Source: Bacteroidota bacterium (GTDB lineage: Bacteria; Bacteroidota; Bacteroidia; Bacteroidales; UBA7960). Taken from it: 58,601 nucleotides of DNA. Positions 25,924-34,944 of the stretch are shown in pieces (positions within the stretch are counted from its first letter, which is position 1; each line of letters opens with the position of its first letter). The translations under genes were made by a program, and so were the position numbers. The notes under the pieces were generated by a model that searched no databases, was not told the DNA's origin, and was given only the letters and a program-made list of their open reading frames with translations. Location: assembly GCA_007693555.1 (NCBI GenBank), contig REDJ01000118.1, forward strand, positions 1 to 58,601, in the 5' to 3' direction.

Positions 25924-27345
25924 ATGAAGAGATTCATTTTTCTTTTCCTGCTTTTCCAGGTTAAATTACTTTGTGCTACAGACTTTCAGGTGGTAATCAA
26001 TGGAAGTTTTCCCGGTGCAGAGGGGCAAGTGATAAGATTGATGGAATATACTGACATGATTTCTTACCGGGAGAAGGAAATAAATTATTCAGTAATAGAT
26101 GAAGAAGGAAACTTCAGGATTTCTTTTACCTGCTTTAGCCCGCAATATGTTTTTTTCAGGGTTGATTATGCACAAATGGGCATGTTTGTAGAGCCCGGGA
26201 TAACTTATTTTCTTGAATTTGATTCGGTTGATTTCTCTCAATTAGATGATACCCGCAACCCATGGCTTGATCCATGGTATTTTAATTTTGTGATTTCAGA
26301 ACCAAAAGGGGAGCTTAATAGTTTTATAAATCAATTGGAGGAGCTGTTTTTTGACTTTCTGGAAGAAAACTTTGCAGCCATTCATATTTCACGCAACAAG
26401 TCGTTGTTTGATAATTTTAAAAAACATACCGACACTGTTTTTCAACATATTGATAATGAGTATTTCCGTAATTATTATGATTACAAATTTGCTTTTTATT
26501 ATCGTTTAGCCAATATTGAAAGATTCGATAGGCAAATGAATAATTACATTATTAATCGTCATGTTTTGTACAATAATACCCAATACATGAATTATTTCAA
26601 CAGAGTTTTTGATACCTATATATTTGCCGGTAGTCGCAGTGTTTCAATCCAGGACTTAAGTCATACAGTGAATAATCTGAACAGTTATCATGCCTTAATG
26701 GATTCCCTGGGTAAGGATACACTTTTAAGGAATGAAGTGCTAAGGGAATTGGTATTGCTGAAAGCTTTGCAGGATATGCACGGGAATGTTGATTTCCGGC
26801 AGAAAAATGTTGAAAACATATTGAGTTATATACAAACGAATAGTAAATTTCGTGAGCACAGGCAAATTGCCGGTAATATCCTCCATTCAAAAAATTATCT
26901 TTCCACAGGCTCACAGGCTCCTGAATTCACAATTTATGACATGGATGACAATCCGGTAAATATTCCCGGTGATTTTGAGGGAAAGTTTATATACATGGGT
27001 TTTTGGGCAACATGGTGCGAAACCTGCTTATTAGAAATTATAGCCATGCAGGAATTGTACGAGAAATATAACGAAGATTTTGTATTTGTTAATATTTCAA
27101 CAGACCGCCATCTCAGTTTTTATCAGGCATTTGTTAATAACCATAAACCCCAATGGCATAGTTTCCATTTTGATAGGGATTTCAGGTTAATTGATGCCTA
27201 TCAGGTTAGAATGCTGCCAACATTTGTCCTTATAGATGAAAAGGGTAATATCATTCAATATCCTGCAAGAAAACCCAGCGATGATCTCAATGTTCGATTC
27301 GACTGGCTACTAAACCGAAGAGGCGCAAGTGGACATCATCGTTGA
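25924..27345 (+). CDS. TlpA-like thioredoxin-fold protein, exported
   Basis: A 473-residue protein with a signal peptide (FIFLFLLFQVKLLC). A DUF4369-like beta-rich N-terminal domain occupies roughly residues 18-115, then a helical middle region and a C-terminal thioredoxin-like domain from about 330 (GSQAPEFTIYDMDDNPVNI, FWATWCETCLLEI). The redox pair is CETC rather than the usual CPxC. These proteins act in the periplasm, either reducing disulfides or in cytochrome or stress pathways. The gene starts 15 bases after coaD in the same direction. Its stop overlaps the convergent NUDIX gene by 10 bp. Confidence 0.85.
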   Translation: MKRFIFLFLLFQVKLLCATDFQVVINGSFPGAEGQVIRLMEYTDMISYREKEINYSVIDEEGNFRISFTCFSPQYVFFRVDYAQMGMFVEPGITYFLEFDSVDFSQLDDTRNPWLDPWYFNFVISEPKGELNSFINQLEELFFDFLEENFAAIHISRNKSLFDNFKKHTDTVFQHIDNEYFRNYYDYKFAFYYRLANIERFDRQMNNYIINRHVLYNNTQYMNYFNRVFDTYIFAGSRSVSIQDLSHTVNNLNSYHALMDSLGKDTLLRNEVLRELVLLKALQDMHGNVDFRQKNVENILSYIQTNSKFREHRQIAGNILHSKNYLSTGSQAPEFTIYDMDDNPVNIPGDFEGKFIYMGFWATWCETCLLEIIAMQELYEKYNEDFVFVNISTDRHLSFYQAFVNNHKPQWHSFHFDRDFRLIDAYQVRMLPTFVLIDEKGNIIQYPARKPSDDLNVRFDWLLNRRGASGHHR

Positions 27346-27950
27346 GATTGAAAATAGTTAACCAGTTCTTTAATTGAAAGAAAAGCATTATCCAGAATTT
27401 TCTCAGGTACAGGCATTTTAACCCATTGCGCATCGGTAATATCCTCTTCGGTTTGTACCTTAAGAGTTTTGCGGCCATCCACATGCATATGATACCAGAA
27501 ACTTCTTTTTATAGCGTAATCATCATTTTTTAAACTATATATGTGCCATGTAGAAGGTAGATTGGCAACAATTTTTAATCCGCTGATACCACATTCTTCT
27601 TCAACTTCACGAATTGCTGTTAATTCCATGCTTTCCCGGCCTTCAGGTTTTCCTTTCGGAAGGTCCCATTTGTTATGGCGAAAAATAAACAGAATCTCAT
27701 CATAAGAATTTAGTACCAATCCGCCTGCAGCAGGAACGTAAGTAAGATTATTCATAAAATATGAAAGCAATTCTTTTGAATCTTTGCCGCTTACCCAGTA
27801 GGACTTTCCGGTATGCTTAAATATGGGATTTTGCAGAAAAGTATTCAATCCTATTTCCTGTAATTCTTCAAATTTGATTATTTCACCGGTTTTATCCGGT
27901 GGGTAATTGTTTAAAATCAGTGTGTTTTGATTAAAAAATATCTTTTGCAT
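27336..27950 (-). CDS. NUDIX hydrolase
   Basis: A 204-residue protein with the Nudix box starting at GKPEGRESMELTAIREVEEE (completed by CGI), matching GX5EX7REUXEEXGU. The box is preceded by LPKGK and followed by the beta-strand IVANLPST. About 65 residues precede the Nudix domain (IFFNQNTLILNNYPPDKTG), longer than minimal Nudix proteins, so substrate binding may be modified. Typical substrates are nucleoside diphosphate derivatives; the exact one cannot be told. Convergent with the TlpA-like gene, 3' ends overlapping by 10 bp. Confidence 0.9.
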   Translation of the reverse strand: MQKIFFNQNTLILNNYPPDKTGEIIKFEELQEIGLNTFLQNPIFKHTGKSYWVSGKDSKELLSYFMNNLTYVPAAGGLVLNSYDEILFIFRHNKWDLPKGKPEGRESMELTAIREVEEECGISGLKIVANLPSTWHIYSLKNDDYAIKRSFWYHMHVDGRKTLKVQTEEDITDAQWVKMPVPEKILDNAFLSIKELVNYFQSQR

Positions 27951-28085
27951 AGGATTGATAATATGACTACAAAGTTAAAATCAATCATGAAGATGCATGC
28001 TGTTTTTTAAAGCAATGTTTGACCTTAATGATATTTTCCATCAATTATTCATAAAAAATACTTAGGTTTGCGCCCGTTTTAAAAA

Positions 28086-28093
28086 TAACTTTG
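28086..28093 (+). promoter_or_regulatory. Candidate -7 box for pyrE
   Basis: TAACTTTG matches TAnnTTTG perfectly. A TTTG upstream (28067-28070) is only 15 bases away, short of the usual 17-23, so confidence is moderate. The pyrE ATG is about 67 bases downstream. Confidence 0.4.
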
Positions 28094-28160
28094 TATAGAT
28101 TAAAAGAAAAAAAGGATAAACAGACGAGATTTTTTAGTCATCCAATACAAAATCCAGAAC

Positions 28161-28805
28161 ATGGAAAATCATATAAAGGTAGCGGAAACAACAGCCTCAA
28201 ATCTTTTAAAGATTGGAGCCGTAAAACTTAATGCCAGTGAACCATTTACATGGGCATCGGGTTTGAAATCTCCGATTTATTGTGATAACAGGCGCATATT
28301 ATCCTATCCCGAAGTACGAGCCTTTGTTAAAAAAGCATTGAGTGAAAGAGTTAAGGAAATATATCCGGAAGTTGAGGTAATTGCAGGAGTTGCTACAGGT
28401 GCAATTGCACATGGGGTGCTGGTTGCGGAGGAGCTTGAACTTCCATTTGTTTATGTGCGCAGCAAGGGTAAAGAACATGGTCTTGGAAACCAGATAGAGG
28501 GTGTTGTACCCGAAGGTAAAAAAGTGGTTGTTGTTGAAGACCTCGTTTCTACCGGAAAAAGCAGTCTGGCTGCCGTGGATGCTCTTATTGACTCCGGAAG
28601 CACAGTGCTTGGAATGGTGGCAATATTTACTTACGAACTAAACCAGGGCCAGAGAAATATGCAACTGGCAAAGTGTAAACTGGATACGCTTACCAATTAT
28701 TCAATTTTAATTAAACAGGCCATTCATGAAGGGTTTTTGCATCACAGCAATAAAGAAACCCTTGAAAGATGGAGAGAAAACCCTGAACAGTGGGGGAGTA
28801 GATAG
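28161..28805 (+). CDS. pyrE: Orotate phosphoribosyltransferase
   Basis: A 214-residue type I phosphoribosyltransferase. The family sequence FTWASGLKSPIYCDNR is followed by the PRPP-binding motif VVVVEDLVSTGKSSLAAVDA. It converts orotate and PRPP to OMP in pyrimidine synthesis. The stop codon TAG is the first part of a directly repeated 24-base segment (28803-28853). Confidence 0.96.
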   Translation: MENHIKVAETTASNLLKIGAVKLNASEPFTWASGLKSPIYCDNRRILSYPEVRAFVKKALSERVKEIYPEVEVIAGVATGAIAHGVLVAEELELPFVYVRSKGKEHGLGNQIEGVVPEGKKVVVVEDLVSTGKSSLAAVDALIDSGSTVLGMVAIFTYELNQGQRNMQLAKCKLDTLTNYSILIKQAIHEGFLHHSNKETLERWRENPEQWGSR

Positions 28806-28853
28806 GATTTTTTCTATGTTTTAAGTAGTTAGGATTTTTTCTATGTTTTAAGT
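28803..28853 (+). repeat. 24-bp direct repeat at the pyrE stop
   Basis: The segment TAGGATTTTTTCTATGTTTT plus AAGT occurs twice, at 28803-28826 and 28830-28853, with a 27-base period and no mismatches. The first copy begins with the pyrE stop codon. It looks like a recent local slip duplication rather than a functional array. Confidence 0.85.
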
Positions 28854-28937
28854 TGATATTACGACAGTAAGAAATTTCAATCAATGAAATTTTTGCCGTA
28901 GTCCGCAGAAAACCAATTATTTATAATAAAACTTCAA

Positions 28938-29339
28938 ATGACAGAATTTATTAGCGAGAGAGTTGAAGTAACCGCTCCAAGAAGTGATGTATATAATTTC
29001 CTGAGTGATTTTACAAATTTTGAACACCTCATGCCTGAGCAGATCAAGAACTGGAAGGCTGATGAAGAAAGTTGCTCTTTCAGGATTGAAGGGATGGCTG
29101 ATTTGTCCATGAGGATTGCCTCAAAAAGCCAGGATAAAAACATTCATATAGTTGCCGACGGCAAGAATCCTATTGATTATACCCTGGATTGTTATCTTTT
29201 TGAGAAAAGTGAGGATAGTTGCAAGGTAGAGATAGCATTTCAGGCCGACCTGAATCCTTTTATCAAGGCAATGGCAGCAAGGCCTTTGCAGAACTTTGTT
29301 GATATGCTGGCTGAGCGATTACAGAAACATTTCGCCTGA
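28938..29339 (+). CDS. SRPBCC/START-like domain protein
   Basis: A 133-residue single-domain protein. SERVEVTAPRSDVYNFLSDF, a central CSFRIEGMADLSM strand and a C-terminal amphipathic helix (LQNFVDMLAERLQKHF) fit the SRPBCC helix-grip fold. Such proteins bind hydrophobic ligands or act as cyclase-like enzymes; no specific activity is implied. It follows pyrE in the same direction by about 130 bases. Its 3' end overlaps birA by 21 bp. Confidence 0.75.
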   Translation: MTEFISERVEVTAPRSDVYNFLSDFTNFEHLMPEQIKNWKADEESCSFRIEGMADLSMRIASKSQDKNIHIVADGKNPIDYTLDCYLFEKSEDSCKVEIAFQADLNPFIKAMAARPLQNFVDMLAERLQKHFA

Positions 29340-30098
29340 GTTGGAATTGAGTATGAATGAAACCTCTTTGAAATCATAATTTCTGATTTCACCTGAAGTG
29401 GTTTCAATCTGTAATCTGCCATAATCATCAGTACCCCTTATAATTCCCTCAAATTGTTTGGTTTCATCTTTAAACAGTGAAGGTTTGTTAAGAAGGTAAA
29501 GTGAGTTGGTATATTCAAAATCCAGCCTTTCTGATTGTGAAGTTCGAAGCAGGTTGTAATAGTAAAAAATTCTGTCGTTTAGTATTTCCAAACAATGCTC
29601 CAAATCTGTATCCTTTCCAATAAGTTGTTTTAGGGACACCGGATTTGGGATGTCAGAATAAAATTCTTCCTGATTTACATTGAGCCCAACACCGGCAACA
29701 GTTACCTGTATATTATTTCCAAAAATATTGTTTTCTACCAGTATGCCTGAAATTTTGCTGTTACCCACATACACATCATTCGGCCATTTGATAGTAACAG
29801 GCAAATTTCCTTTATGGAAATGAATTACCGTATCCCTTACTGCCAGAGAAAGTACTTTTGTAAGCCAGAATTGCCGGTCAGCGGTTAAAAATGATGGTTT
29901 AAGTATCCATGTGGCAGTCAGATTTTTTTCAGGGGCACTTTCCCAGGCATTTGTTCCATAGCCGCGTCCGGCAGATTGGTCATTGCAAATAATTATTGAC
30001 CCCTCATCAAGTTCTGAATTTTTTAACAATTCCCTGGCTTTGCTATTGGTTGACTCAAGGTGTTCAAAACGTAAAATCTTGCTTTCTTTCTTATTCAT
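29319..30098 (-). CDS. birA: Biotin--[acetyl-CoA-carboxylase] ligase
   Basis: A 259-residue protein covering only the catalytic and C-terminal domains. The motifs SAGRGYGTNAW (biotinyl-AMP loop, usually GRGRRG) and IKWPNDVYVGNSKISGILVE identify the ligase. No N-terminal helix-turn-helix is present, so it is the monofunctional type without repressor activity. It attaches biotin to carboxylase carrier proteins. Convergent with the SRPBCC gene, 3' ends overlapping by 21 bp. Confidence 0.93.
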   Translation of the reverse strand: MNKKESKILRFEHLESTNSKARELLKNSELDEGSIIICNDQSAGRGYGTNAWESAPEKNLTATWILKPSFLTADRQFWLTKVLSLAVRDTVIHFHKGNLPVTIKWPNDVYVGNSKISGILVENNIFGNNIQVTVAGVGLNVNQEEFYSDIPNPVSLKQLIGKDTDLEHCLEILNDRIFYYYNLLRTSQSERLDFEYTNSLYLLNKPSLFKDETKQFEGIIRGTDDYGRLQIETTSGEIRNYDFKEVSFILNSNSGEMFL

Positions 30099-30419
30099 TT
30101 TTTAAGAAAATTAGTGGTTGGTTTTTGGCTGTCTATTATTGACAAACTTTTGCCGATACTTTCGAAACATAAACTCATATAATTCGTTTGACTTTAAAGA
30201 TAAACTGTTTTATATAAAAAACTTTTAACCATTATGGATTTAATTACCCTTAAAAAACTGTAAAGCATGGATTAAGAGGAGAATATTAAAAAACAAATCT
30301 CATTAAAAATAGTTACTTTTGTAATATGCAAAATTGCTGATTATTCAGCGAATTCCATATAAAGAAAAACAATTAATTATCAGAAAAAATAAAAAGTAAG
30401 TTTTATCAATTTATATTGA
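30099..30419. other. Intergenic region between birA and rsfS
   Basis: This 321-base divergent region is AT-rich and holds no open frame. A perfect -7 box TACTTTTG lies at 30314-30321 on the plus strand, about 100 bases before rsfS, but no TTG is found at the right distance. No structured RNA is apparent. Confidence 0.45.
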
Positions 30420-30791
30420 ATGGTTAGTGAAAAAACACTTGAAGCAACTGAAGTTTTGAAAGAAGAAATTATCAAAGGTATACAGGAAAAAAAGGGACTT
30501 GAAATTACCTGCCTGAATCTGGCAAAAATAAACAGCACCGTATGTGATTATTTTGTTGTTTGTCATGGCACCAGTAATACACACGTAAACGCAATAGCCG
30601 AATCTGTAGAAGAAAATGTTAGCAAGCATACAGGAATAAAGCCCAGACGCAGGGAGGGCGTTGCCAATGCCGAATGGATTCTGCTTGATTACCTGGATGT
30701 TGTAGTGCATGTATTTCAGCAACAAGTGAGAGAGTACTACAGTCTTGAAGATTTATGGGCAGATGCACCTGTAATACACATTGAGGATTAA
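30420..30791 (+). CDS. rsfS: Ribosomal silencing factor RsfS
   Basis: A 123-residue protein typical of the RsfS/Iojap family: LEITCLNLAKINSTVCDYFVVCHGTS, RREGVANAEWILLDYLDVVVHVF and REYYSLEDLWADA. It binds ribosomal protein uL14 and blocks subunit joining when nutrients are limited. It starts the block rsfS-ftsH-LUD-DUF2007-cdsA-psd, conserved in Bacteroidota; ftsH follows after 56 bases. Confidence 0.94.
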   Translation: MVSEKTLEATEVLKEEIIKGIQEKKGLEITCLNLAKINSTVCDYFVVCHGTSNTHVNAIAESVEENVSKHTGIKPRRREGVANAEWILLDYLDVVVHVFQQQVREYYSLEDLWADAPVIHIED

Positions 30792-30847
30792 AATATTTAC
30801 CTAAGAAAAACTGAATCTGTTACTTTATTTATTACACATAACACTCG

Positions 30848-32989
30848 ATGAACAAAGAACAAAATAATAAACCTGAAAATAGCAATCCCAAAGGAAATGA
30901 ATCCGGGAACCGGAAGGATCAGTCAAACACCCCCGGAAAAGGCAAACCTCCATTTAATTTTTACTGGATTTACGCTATACTTGCCATTCTTTTTATAGCT
31001 CTGCAATTTTATAATTGGGGTGGAACTGCTATGGAAATATCACAACAGAGATTTGAAAATGAGATGCTGGGCAGTGGTGATGTTGATAAGCTCATTGTTG
31101 TAAACCGTGAACTTGTTGAGGTATTTATTCGTCAGGATAAAATAGATAATTATGATGATCTAAGGGAAAAGGGCCTAAGAGAAGGGCCGCATTTTACTTT
31201 TAAAATTGGTTCAGTCGATAACTTTGAAAAGCTTGTTCGCGATTCACAGGAAGATGTTCCTGCCACTCAGCGCATACCGTTGTTTTATGAACAACGTAAA
31301 GACTGGGGGAGCGACATTTTAAGCTGGCTTCTTCCAATTGGTCTGCTGATTGTATTTTGGATCTTCATTATGCGTAGGATGGCCGGTGGAGCAGGAGGGG
31401 GTCAGATTTTTAACATAGGAAAATCAAAGGCACAGGTTTTTGATAAGGATACCAGTGTAAATGTCAACTTTAATCATGTTGCCGGTTTGGATGAGGCAAA
31501 AATTGAGTTGATGGAAATTGTTGATTTCCTTAAAAATCCAAAGAAATATACTGATCTGGGAGGACAGATCCCCAAAGGAGCTCTGCTCGTAGGCCCTCCC
31601 GGAACCGGAAAGACCTTACTGGCCAAAGCAGTTGCAGGTGAAGCCCAGGTTCCCTTTTTCTCACTTAGTGGTTCCGATTTTGTAGAAATGTTTGTGGGTG
31701 TGGGAGCTTCCAGGGTGCGCGATCTTTTTAAACAAGCTAAAGAAAAAGCTCCATGTATCATTTTTATTGATGAAATTGATGCCATTGGCCGTGCAAGAGG
31801 AAAAAATCCCATGACAGGTGCAAATGATGAAAGGGAAAACACCCTCAATCAGTTACTGACCGAAATGGATGGCTTTGGTACCAATGTGGGTGTAATTATA
31901 CTGGCTGCAACCAACCGGGCTGATATACTGGATCGTGCCTTATTGCGTGCCGGTCGTTTTGACCGTCAGATCCAGGTGGAAATGCCTGACCTTGAGGAAA
32001 GAAAAGCCATATTTAAAGTACATATGAAGCCTCTGAAGCTGGCAGAGGATGTGAAAGCCGACTTTATGGCAAGACAAACACCCGGATTCTCGGGAGCCGA
32101 CATTGCTAATGTTTGTAATGAGGCCGCCCTGATTGCAGCACGAAGAAATAAAAAGATAATAGAACGTCAGGACTTCCTTGATGCAGTCGACAGAATTATT
32201 GGAGGACTCGAGAAGCGAAATAAGATAATTTCTCCTCATGAAAAGAAAGTTATAGCTTTCCATGAGTCGGGGCATGCTGCCACCAGTTGGCTGCTTGAAT
32301 ATGCCCATCCCCTTGTAAAGGTAACTATCGTTCCCCGTGGTAAAGCGTTGGGAGCTGCCTGGTATCTGCCTGAGGAAAGGCAGATTACTACGTACGACCA
32401 GATGTTTGACGAAATTACATCTGCTTTGGGTGGGCGCGCAGCGGAAGAAATAATTTTTAACAGGGTTTCTACAGGTGCGCTTAACGATCTGGAAAAAATT
32501 ACAAAACAGGCTTACGCCATGGTAGTGTACTTTGGCCTGAATAAAAAAATTGGAAATATAAGCTATTACGATTCCAGTGGTCAGAGCGAATACTCCTTTA
32601 ACAGGCCTTATTCTGAAAAAACAGCTGAAATCATTGACAAGGAAGTAAGCACTCTTGTTGAGTCTGCGTACCAAAGAGCAAAAAATATTCTACTTGAGAA
32701 CAAAGATAAACTCGAAAAATTAGCTAATCTGTTATTAGAAAAAGAAGTCATTTTCAGAGAAGACCTGGAGGAAATTTTTGGTAAACAATCTTTTAAAGAT
32801 GAAGATCACGAAACTTTTGAAGAGCAAGCTGAAGAAGCAGAAAGTTTAAAGACGGGAACTGATGGCAATGAAAAGAAATCAACTTCAGAGAAGCCAACCA
32901 AAGCCAAAAAAGAAAAAACCGGTGCTGAAGTGAATTTTGCCGATGCTTCAAAATTTAAAAAAGAAAAAGATACTTCAGTTAGAAAATAA
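30848..32989 (+). CDS. ftsH: ATP-dependent zinc metalloprotease FtsH
   Basis: A 713-residue membrane AAA+ protease. Two transmembrane helices ([20 protein letters not shown] near residue 40 and [16 protein letters not shown] near 165) flank a periplasmic domain. The AAA module shows GPPGTGKT (Walker A), CIIFIDEID (Walker B) and the second region of homology [20 protein letters not shown]. The protease domain has HESGH (zinc ligands and Glu) and a downstream Asp in [11 protein letters not shown] long charged C-terminal tail (Glu/Lys rich) follows. FtsH degrades misfolded membrane proteins and regulators; HflK and HflC, its modulators, lie at 41.4-43.4 kb. Confidence 0.97.
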   Translation: MNKEQNNKPENSNPKGNESGNRKDQSNTPGKGKPPFNFYWIYAILAILFIALQFYNWGGTAMEISQQRFENEMLGSGDVDKLIVVNRELVEVFIRQDKIDNYDDLREKGLREGPHFTFKIGSVDNFEKLVRDSQEDVPATQRIPLFYEQRKDWGSDILSWLLPIGLLIVFWIFIMRRMAGGAGGGQIFNIGKSKAQVFDKDTSVNVNFNHVAGLDEAKIELMEIVDFLKNPKKYTDLGGQIPKGALLVGPPGTGKTLLAKAVAGEAQVPFFSLSGSDFVEMFVGVGASRVRDLFKQAKEKAPCIIFIDEIDAIGRARGKNPMTGANDERENTLNQLLTEMDGFGTNVGVIILAATNRADILDRALLRAGRFDRQIQVEMPDLEERKAIFKVHMKPLKLAEDVKADFMARQTPGFSGADIANVCNEAALIAARRNKKIIERQDFLDAVDRIIGGLEKRNKIISPHEKKVIAFHESGHAATSWLLEYAHPLVKVTIVPRGKALGAAWYLPEERQITTYDQMFDEITSALGGRAAEEIIFNRVSTGALNDLEKITKQAYAMVVYFGLNKKIGNISYYDSSGQSEYSFNRPYSEKTAEIIDKEVSTLVESAYQRAKNILLENKDKLEKLANLLLEKEVIFREDLEEIFGKQSFKDEDHETFEEQAEEAESLKTGTDGNEKKSTSEKPTKAKKEKTGAEVNFADASKFKKEKDTSVRK

Positions 32990-33021
32990 AATTCATTCTT
33001 CCTTTTTCAATTATATTTCAA

Positions 33022-33678
33022 ATGGAGGAAAGCACAACCAGAGAAAAAGTTCTAAAGGCAATACGTGATGCTTTGGTAAATCAAACGGATCCCCCTTATC
33101 CTGCCGAGGAAAAGTCTGATGGGATTTATGCAGATCCTGAAAGCCCTTATCATGAAATAACTTTTGCAGAATCCCTTGCAAAAGTAAATGGTAACTTTAT
33201 TTTCAATAGCGATGAAAATGAATTTCTAATCAATTTAAAAAAACTTTTAACTTCCAAAGGGATTGAAGACTTACATTGTTATGATAAGGGTCTTCAACAT
33301 TTACTCAATGATTTTGGTTTATTTTGTATCAATGCCAGAGAGGAGTATGCTAATTGTTTTGCCGGTATTACTACATGTGAATTTCTTATGGCACGTACAG
33401 GCAGTATCATGATCAGTAGCCGGCAATCTTCTGGCAGAAGAGGCTTTATTACACCTTCTGTACATATTCTTGTAGCATGGAAAAATCAGCTTGTTTATGA
33501 TTTGAAAGATGCTTTTGCCGCATTAAAGGAAAAATATAAGCTTAAGGATTTTCCTTCTATGGTAAGTGTTATAACAGGACCCAGCCGGACAGCTGATATT
33601 GAAAAGACACTTGTTATGGGAGCACATGGACCCGAGGAGCTTTTTGTGTTTTTCATTGATAAAGATACCCGGAACTAA
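33022..33678 (+). CDS. LUD-domain protein (LutC/YkgG-like)
   Basis: A 218-residue protein. The C-terminal SVITGPSRTADIEKTLVMGAHG is the LutC signature, and LMARTGSIMISSRQ is the conserved middle motif. LutC is part of the LutABC lactate-oxidising complex, but this copy sits 32 bases after ftsH, away from lutA and lutB, which is common in Bacteroidota. The role of the ftsH-linked version is unknown. The LutA-like protein at 44.7 kb is 11 kb away and no LutB is in the window. Confidence 0.88.
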   Translation: MEESTTREKVLKAIRDALVNQTDPPYPAEEKSDGIYADPESPYHEITFAESLAKVNGNFIFNSDENEFLINLKKLLTSKGIEDLHCYDKGLQHLLNDFGLFCINAREEYANCFAGITTCEFLMARTGSIMISSRQSSGRRGFITPSVHILVAWKNQLVYDLKDAFAALKEKYKLKDFPSMVSVITGPSRTADIEKTLVMGAHGPEELFVFFIDKDTRN

Positions 33679-33810
33679 GGCTAACTTTTAAAACCGGCGC
33701 TTTCTTTTGTCATCTGGAATGTTTTATGAGAATATCATATGGTATTTACCAGACTAGAAATACACGAAATCTTAATTACCGGGTTTAAATTAAATTAAAT
33801 CAAATAGTTT

Positions 33811-33843
33811 TTTGTTATCAATAAAAAAAAATTAGCATCTTTG
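33811..33843 (+). promoter_or_regulatory. Promoter with very short leader before the DUF2007 gene
   Basis: TTTG at 33811-33814, a 21-base spacer and CATCTTTG at 33836-33843 (seven of eight to TAnnTTTG) form a Bacteroidota promoter. The -7 box ends six bases before the ATG at 33850, so transcription should start at or within a few bases of the start codon. This gives the DUF2007-cdsA pair its own, probably leaderless, transcript. Confidence 0.55.
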
Positions 33844-33849
33844 TGATCA

Positions 33850-34053
33850 ATGAATGAGAACTGGCAAAGTATATACAGTACTCAGTATGAGTACAAAGCA
33901 GAAATTATTAAAGCGGTTCTGGAAGAAAATGATATCAAGTGTTTTTTGTTAAGTAAGAAAGATTCTGCCTATCTGTTCGGGGAAATAGAGTTATATGTCA
34001 GCCCCGATAATGTTCTTAGGGCAAAAAAAATTATTGAGAGGGATAAGCTTTGA
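33850..34053 (+). CDS. DUF2007-domain putative signal-transducing protein
   Basis: A 67-residue protein that is entirely one DUF2007 domain: WQSIYSTQYEYKAEIIKAVLEENDIKCFLL, then GEIELYVSPDNVLRAKKII. The family has a ferredoxin-like/PII-like fold and is often annotated as a putative signal transducer with no proven ligand. Its stop TGA overlaps the TTG start of cdsA by 4 bp (TTGA), so the two are coupled. The gene pair is conserved in Bacteroidota. Confidence 0.85.
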   Translation: MNENWQSIYSTQYEYKAEIIKAVLEENDIKCFLLSKKDSAYLFGEIELYVSPDNVLRAKKIIERDKL

Positions 34054-34868
34054 GCAATCTGACACGAAGAACCATAACCGGCATTTTTTTAGTACTGTTA
34101 ATAATATTTTCACTGGTAATCAGTCGCTATGCTTTTTCAGGATTTTTTCTGGTTATCACTATACTGGGTTTATGGGAATTCTACACGTTACTTGAAAAGG
34201 TAAATATAAGACCCAATAAGGTTCTTGGTACCATAGCAGGAGCCTTTTTGTTTATTTCCAATGCTTTAATAGCTCTGGAGCTTGCTCCGCTCGAGATTTT
34301 ACTGGTAAATTTCCTGTTGGTTTTTCTGGTTTTTTTGCTTGAGTTATATCGTAACATTCCCAACCCATTTACGAACGTTGCGTTCACATTTTTTGGTTTG
34401 CTTTATGTAGCAGTCCCTTTTGCATTACTGAATTATTTCCCGAATCCGGGTTTTGAAGCAGGAACATATAATTATAAAATAGTGCTTGGGTTTTTCTTTA
34501 TGATTTGGGTAAATGATTCAGGAGCTTATCTGGTGGGTACTACGTTCGGCAAAAACAAGTTATTTGAGAGGGTATCTCCTAAAAAAACATGGGAAGGTAC
34601 TTCAGGTGGAGGTATATTATGCCTGATTACAGTATGGATAATAGGAGTGCATTATACTGAAATAAGTAAGTTTAATTGGTTTATCATTGGTTGTATTGTA
34701 ATTGTTTTAAATACATACGGCGATTTATTTGAGTCGATGTTAAAAAGAAGTATAAACACTAAAGACAGTGGAAATCTCCTGCCAGGCCACGGAGGTATAC
34801 TTGACAGGTTTGATGGGTTTCTCATGGCTACGCCTTTTGTTTTTGTTTATCTTTTAATTATTTCATAA
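34050..34868 (+). CDS. cdsA: Phosphatidate cytidylyltransferase
   Basis: A 272-residue membrane enzyme starting at TTG 34050, overlapping the previous stop by 4 bp. About eight hydrophobic segments are visible. The CdsA signature is intact: SPKKTWEGTSGG, then SMLKRSINTKDSGN and LPGHGGILDRFD. It makes CDP-diacylglycerol from phosphatidate and CTP, the common precursor of phosphatidylethanolamine and phosphatidylglycerol. The next gene, psd, takes the phosphatidylserine branch onward. Confidence 0.94.
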   Translation: MSNLTRRTITGIFLVLLIIFSLVISRYAFSGFFLVITILGLWEFYTLLEKVNIRPNKVLGTIAGAFLFISNALIALELAPLEILLVNFLLVFLVFLLELYRNIPNPFTNVAFTFFGLLYVAVPFALLNYFPNPGFEAGTYNYKIVLGFFFMIWVNDSGAYLVGTTFGKNKLFERVSPKKTWEGTSGGGILCLITVWIIGVHYTEISKFNWFIIGCIVIVLNTYGDLFESMLKRSINTKDSGNLLPGHGGILDRFDGFLMATPFVFVYLLIIS

Positions 34869-34944
34869 CACATGTTTTTTTAAACATAAAACATAACATA
34901 AAATACAACACAAAACTTTAAATTAATTACAGGTTATTATCATT

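Noticed and set aside
28860-28905. AT-rich hairpin AAATTTCA/TGAAATTT after pyrE
   Set aside because: The stem is short and A/T-only with no clear T-run after it, so I do not call a terminator.
31940-32674. 244-residue minus-strand frame inside ftsH
   Set aside because: It is antisense to conserved ftsH codons, has no recognisable features and no promoter; it is a shadow of the real gene.
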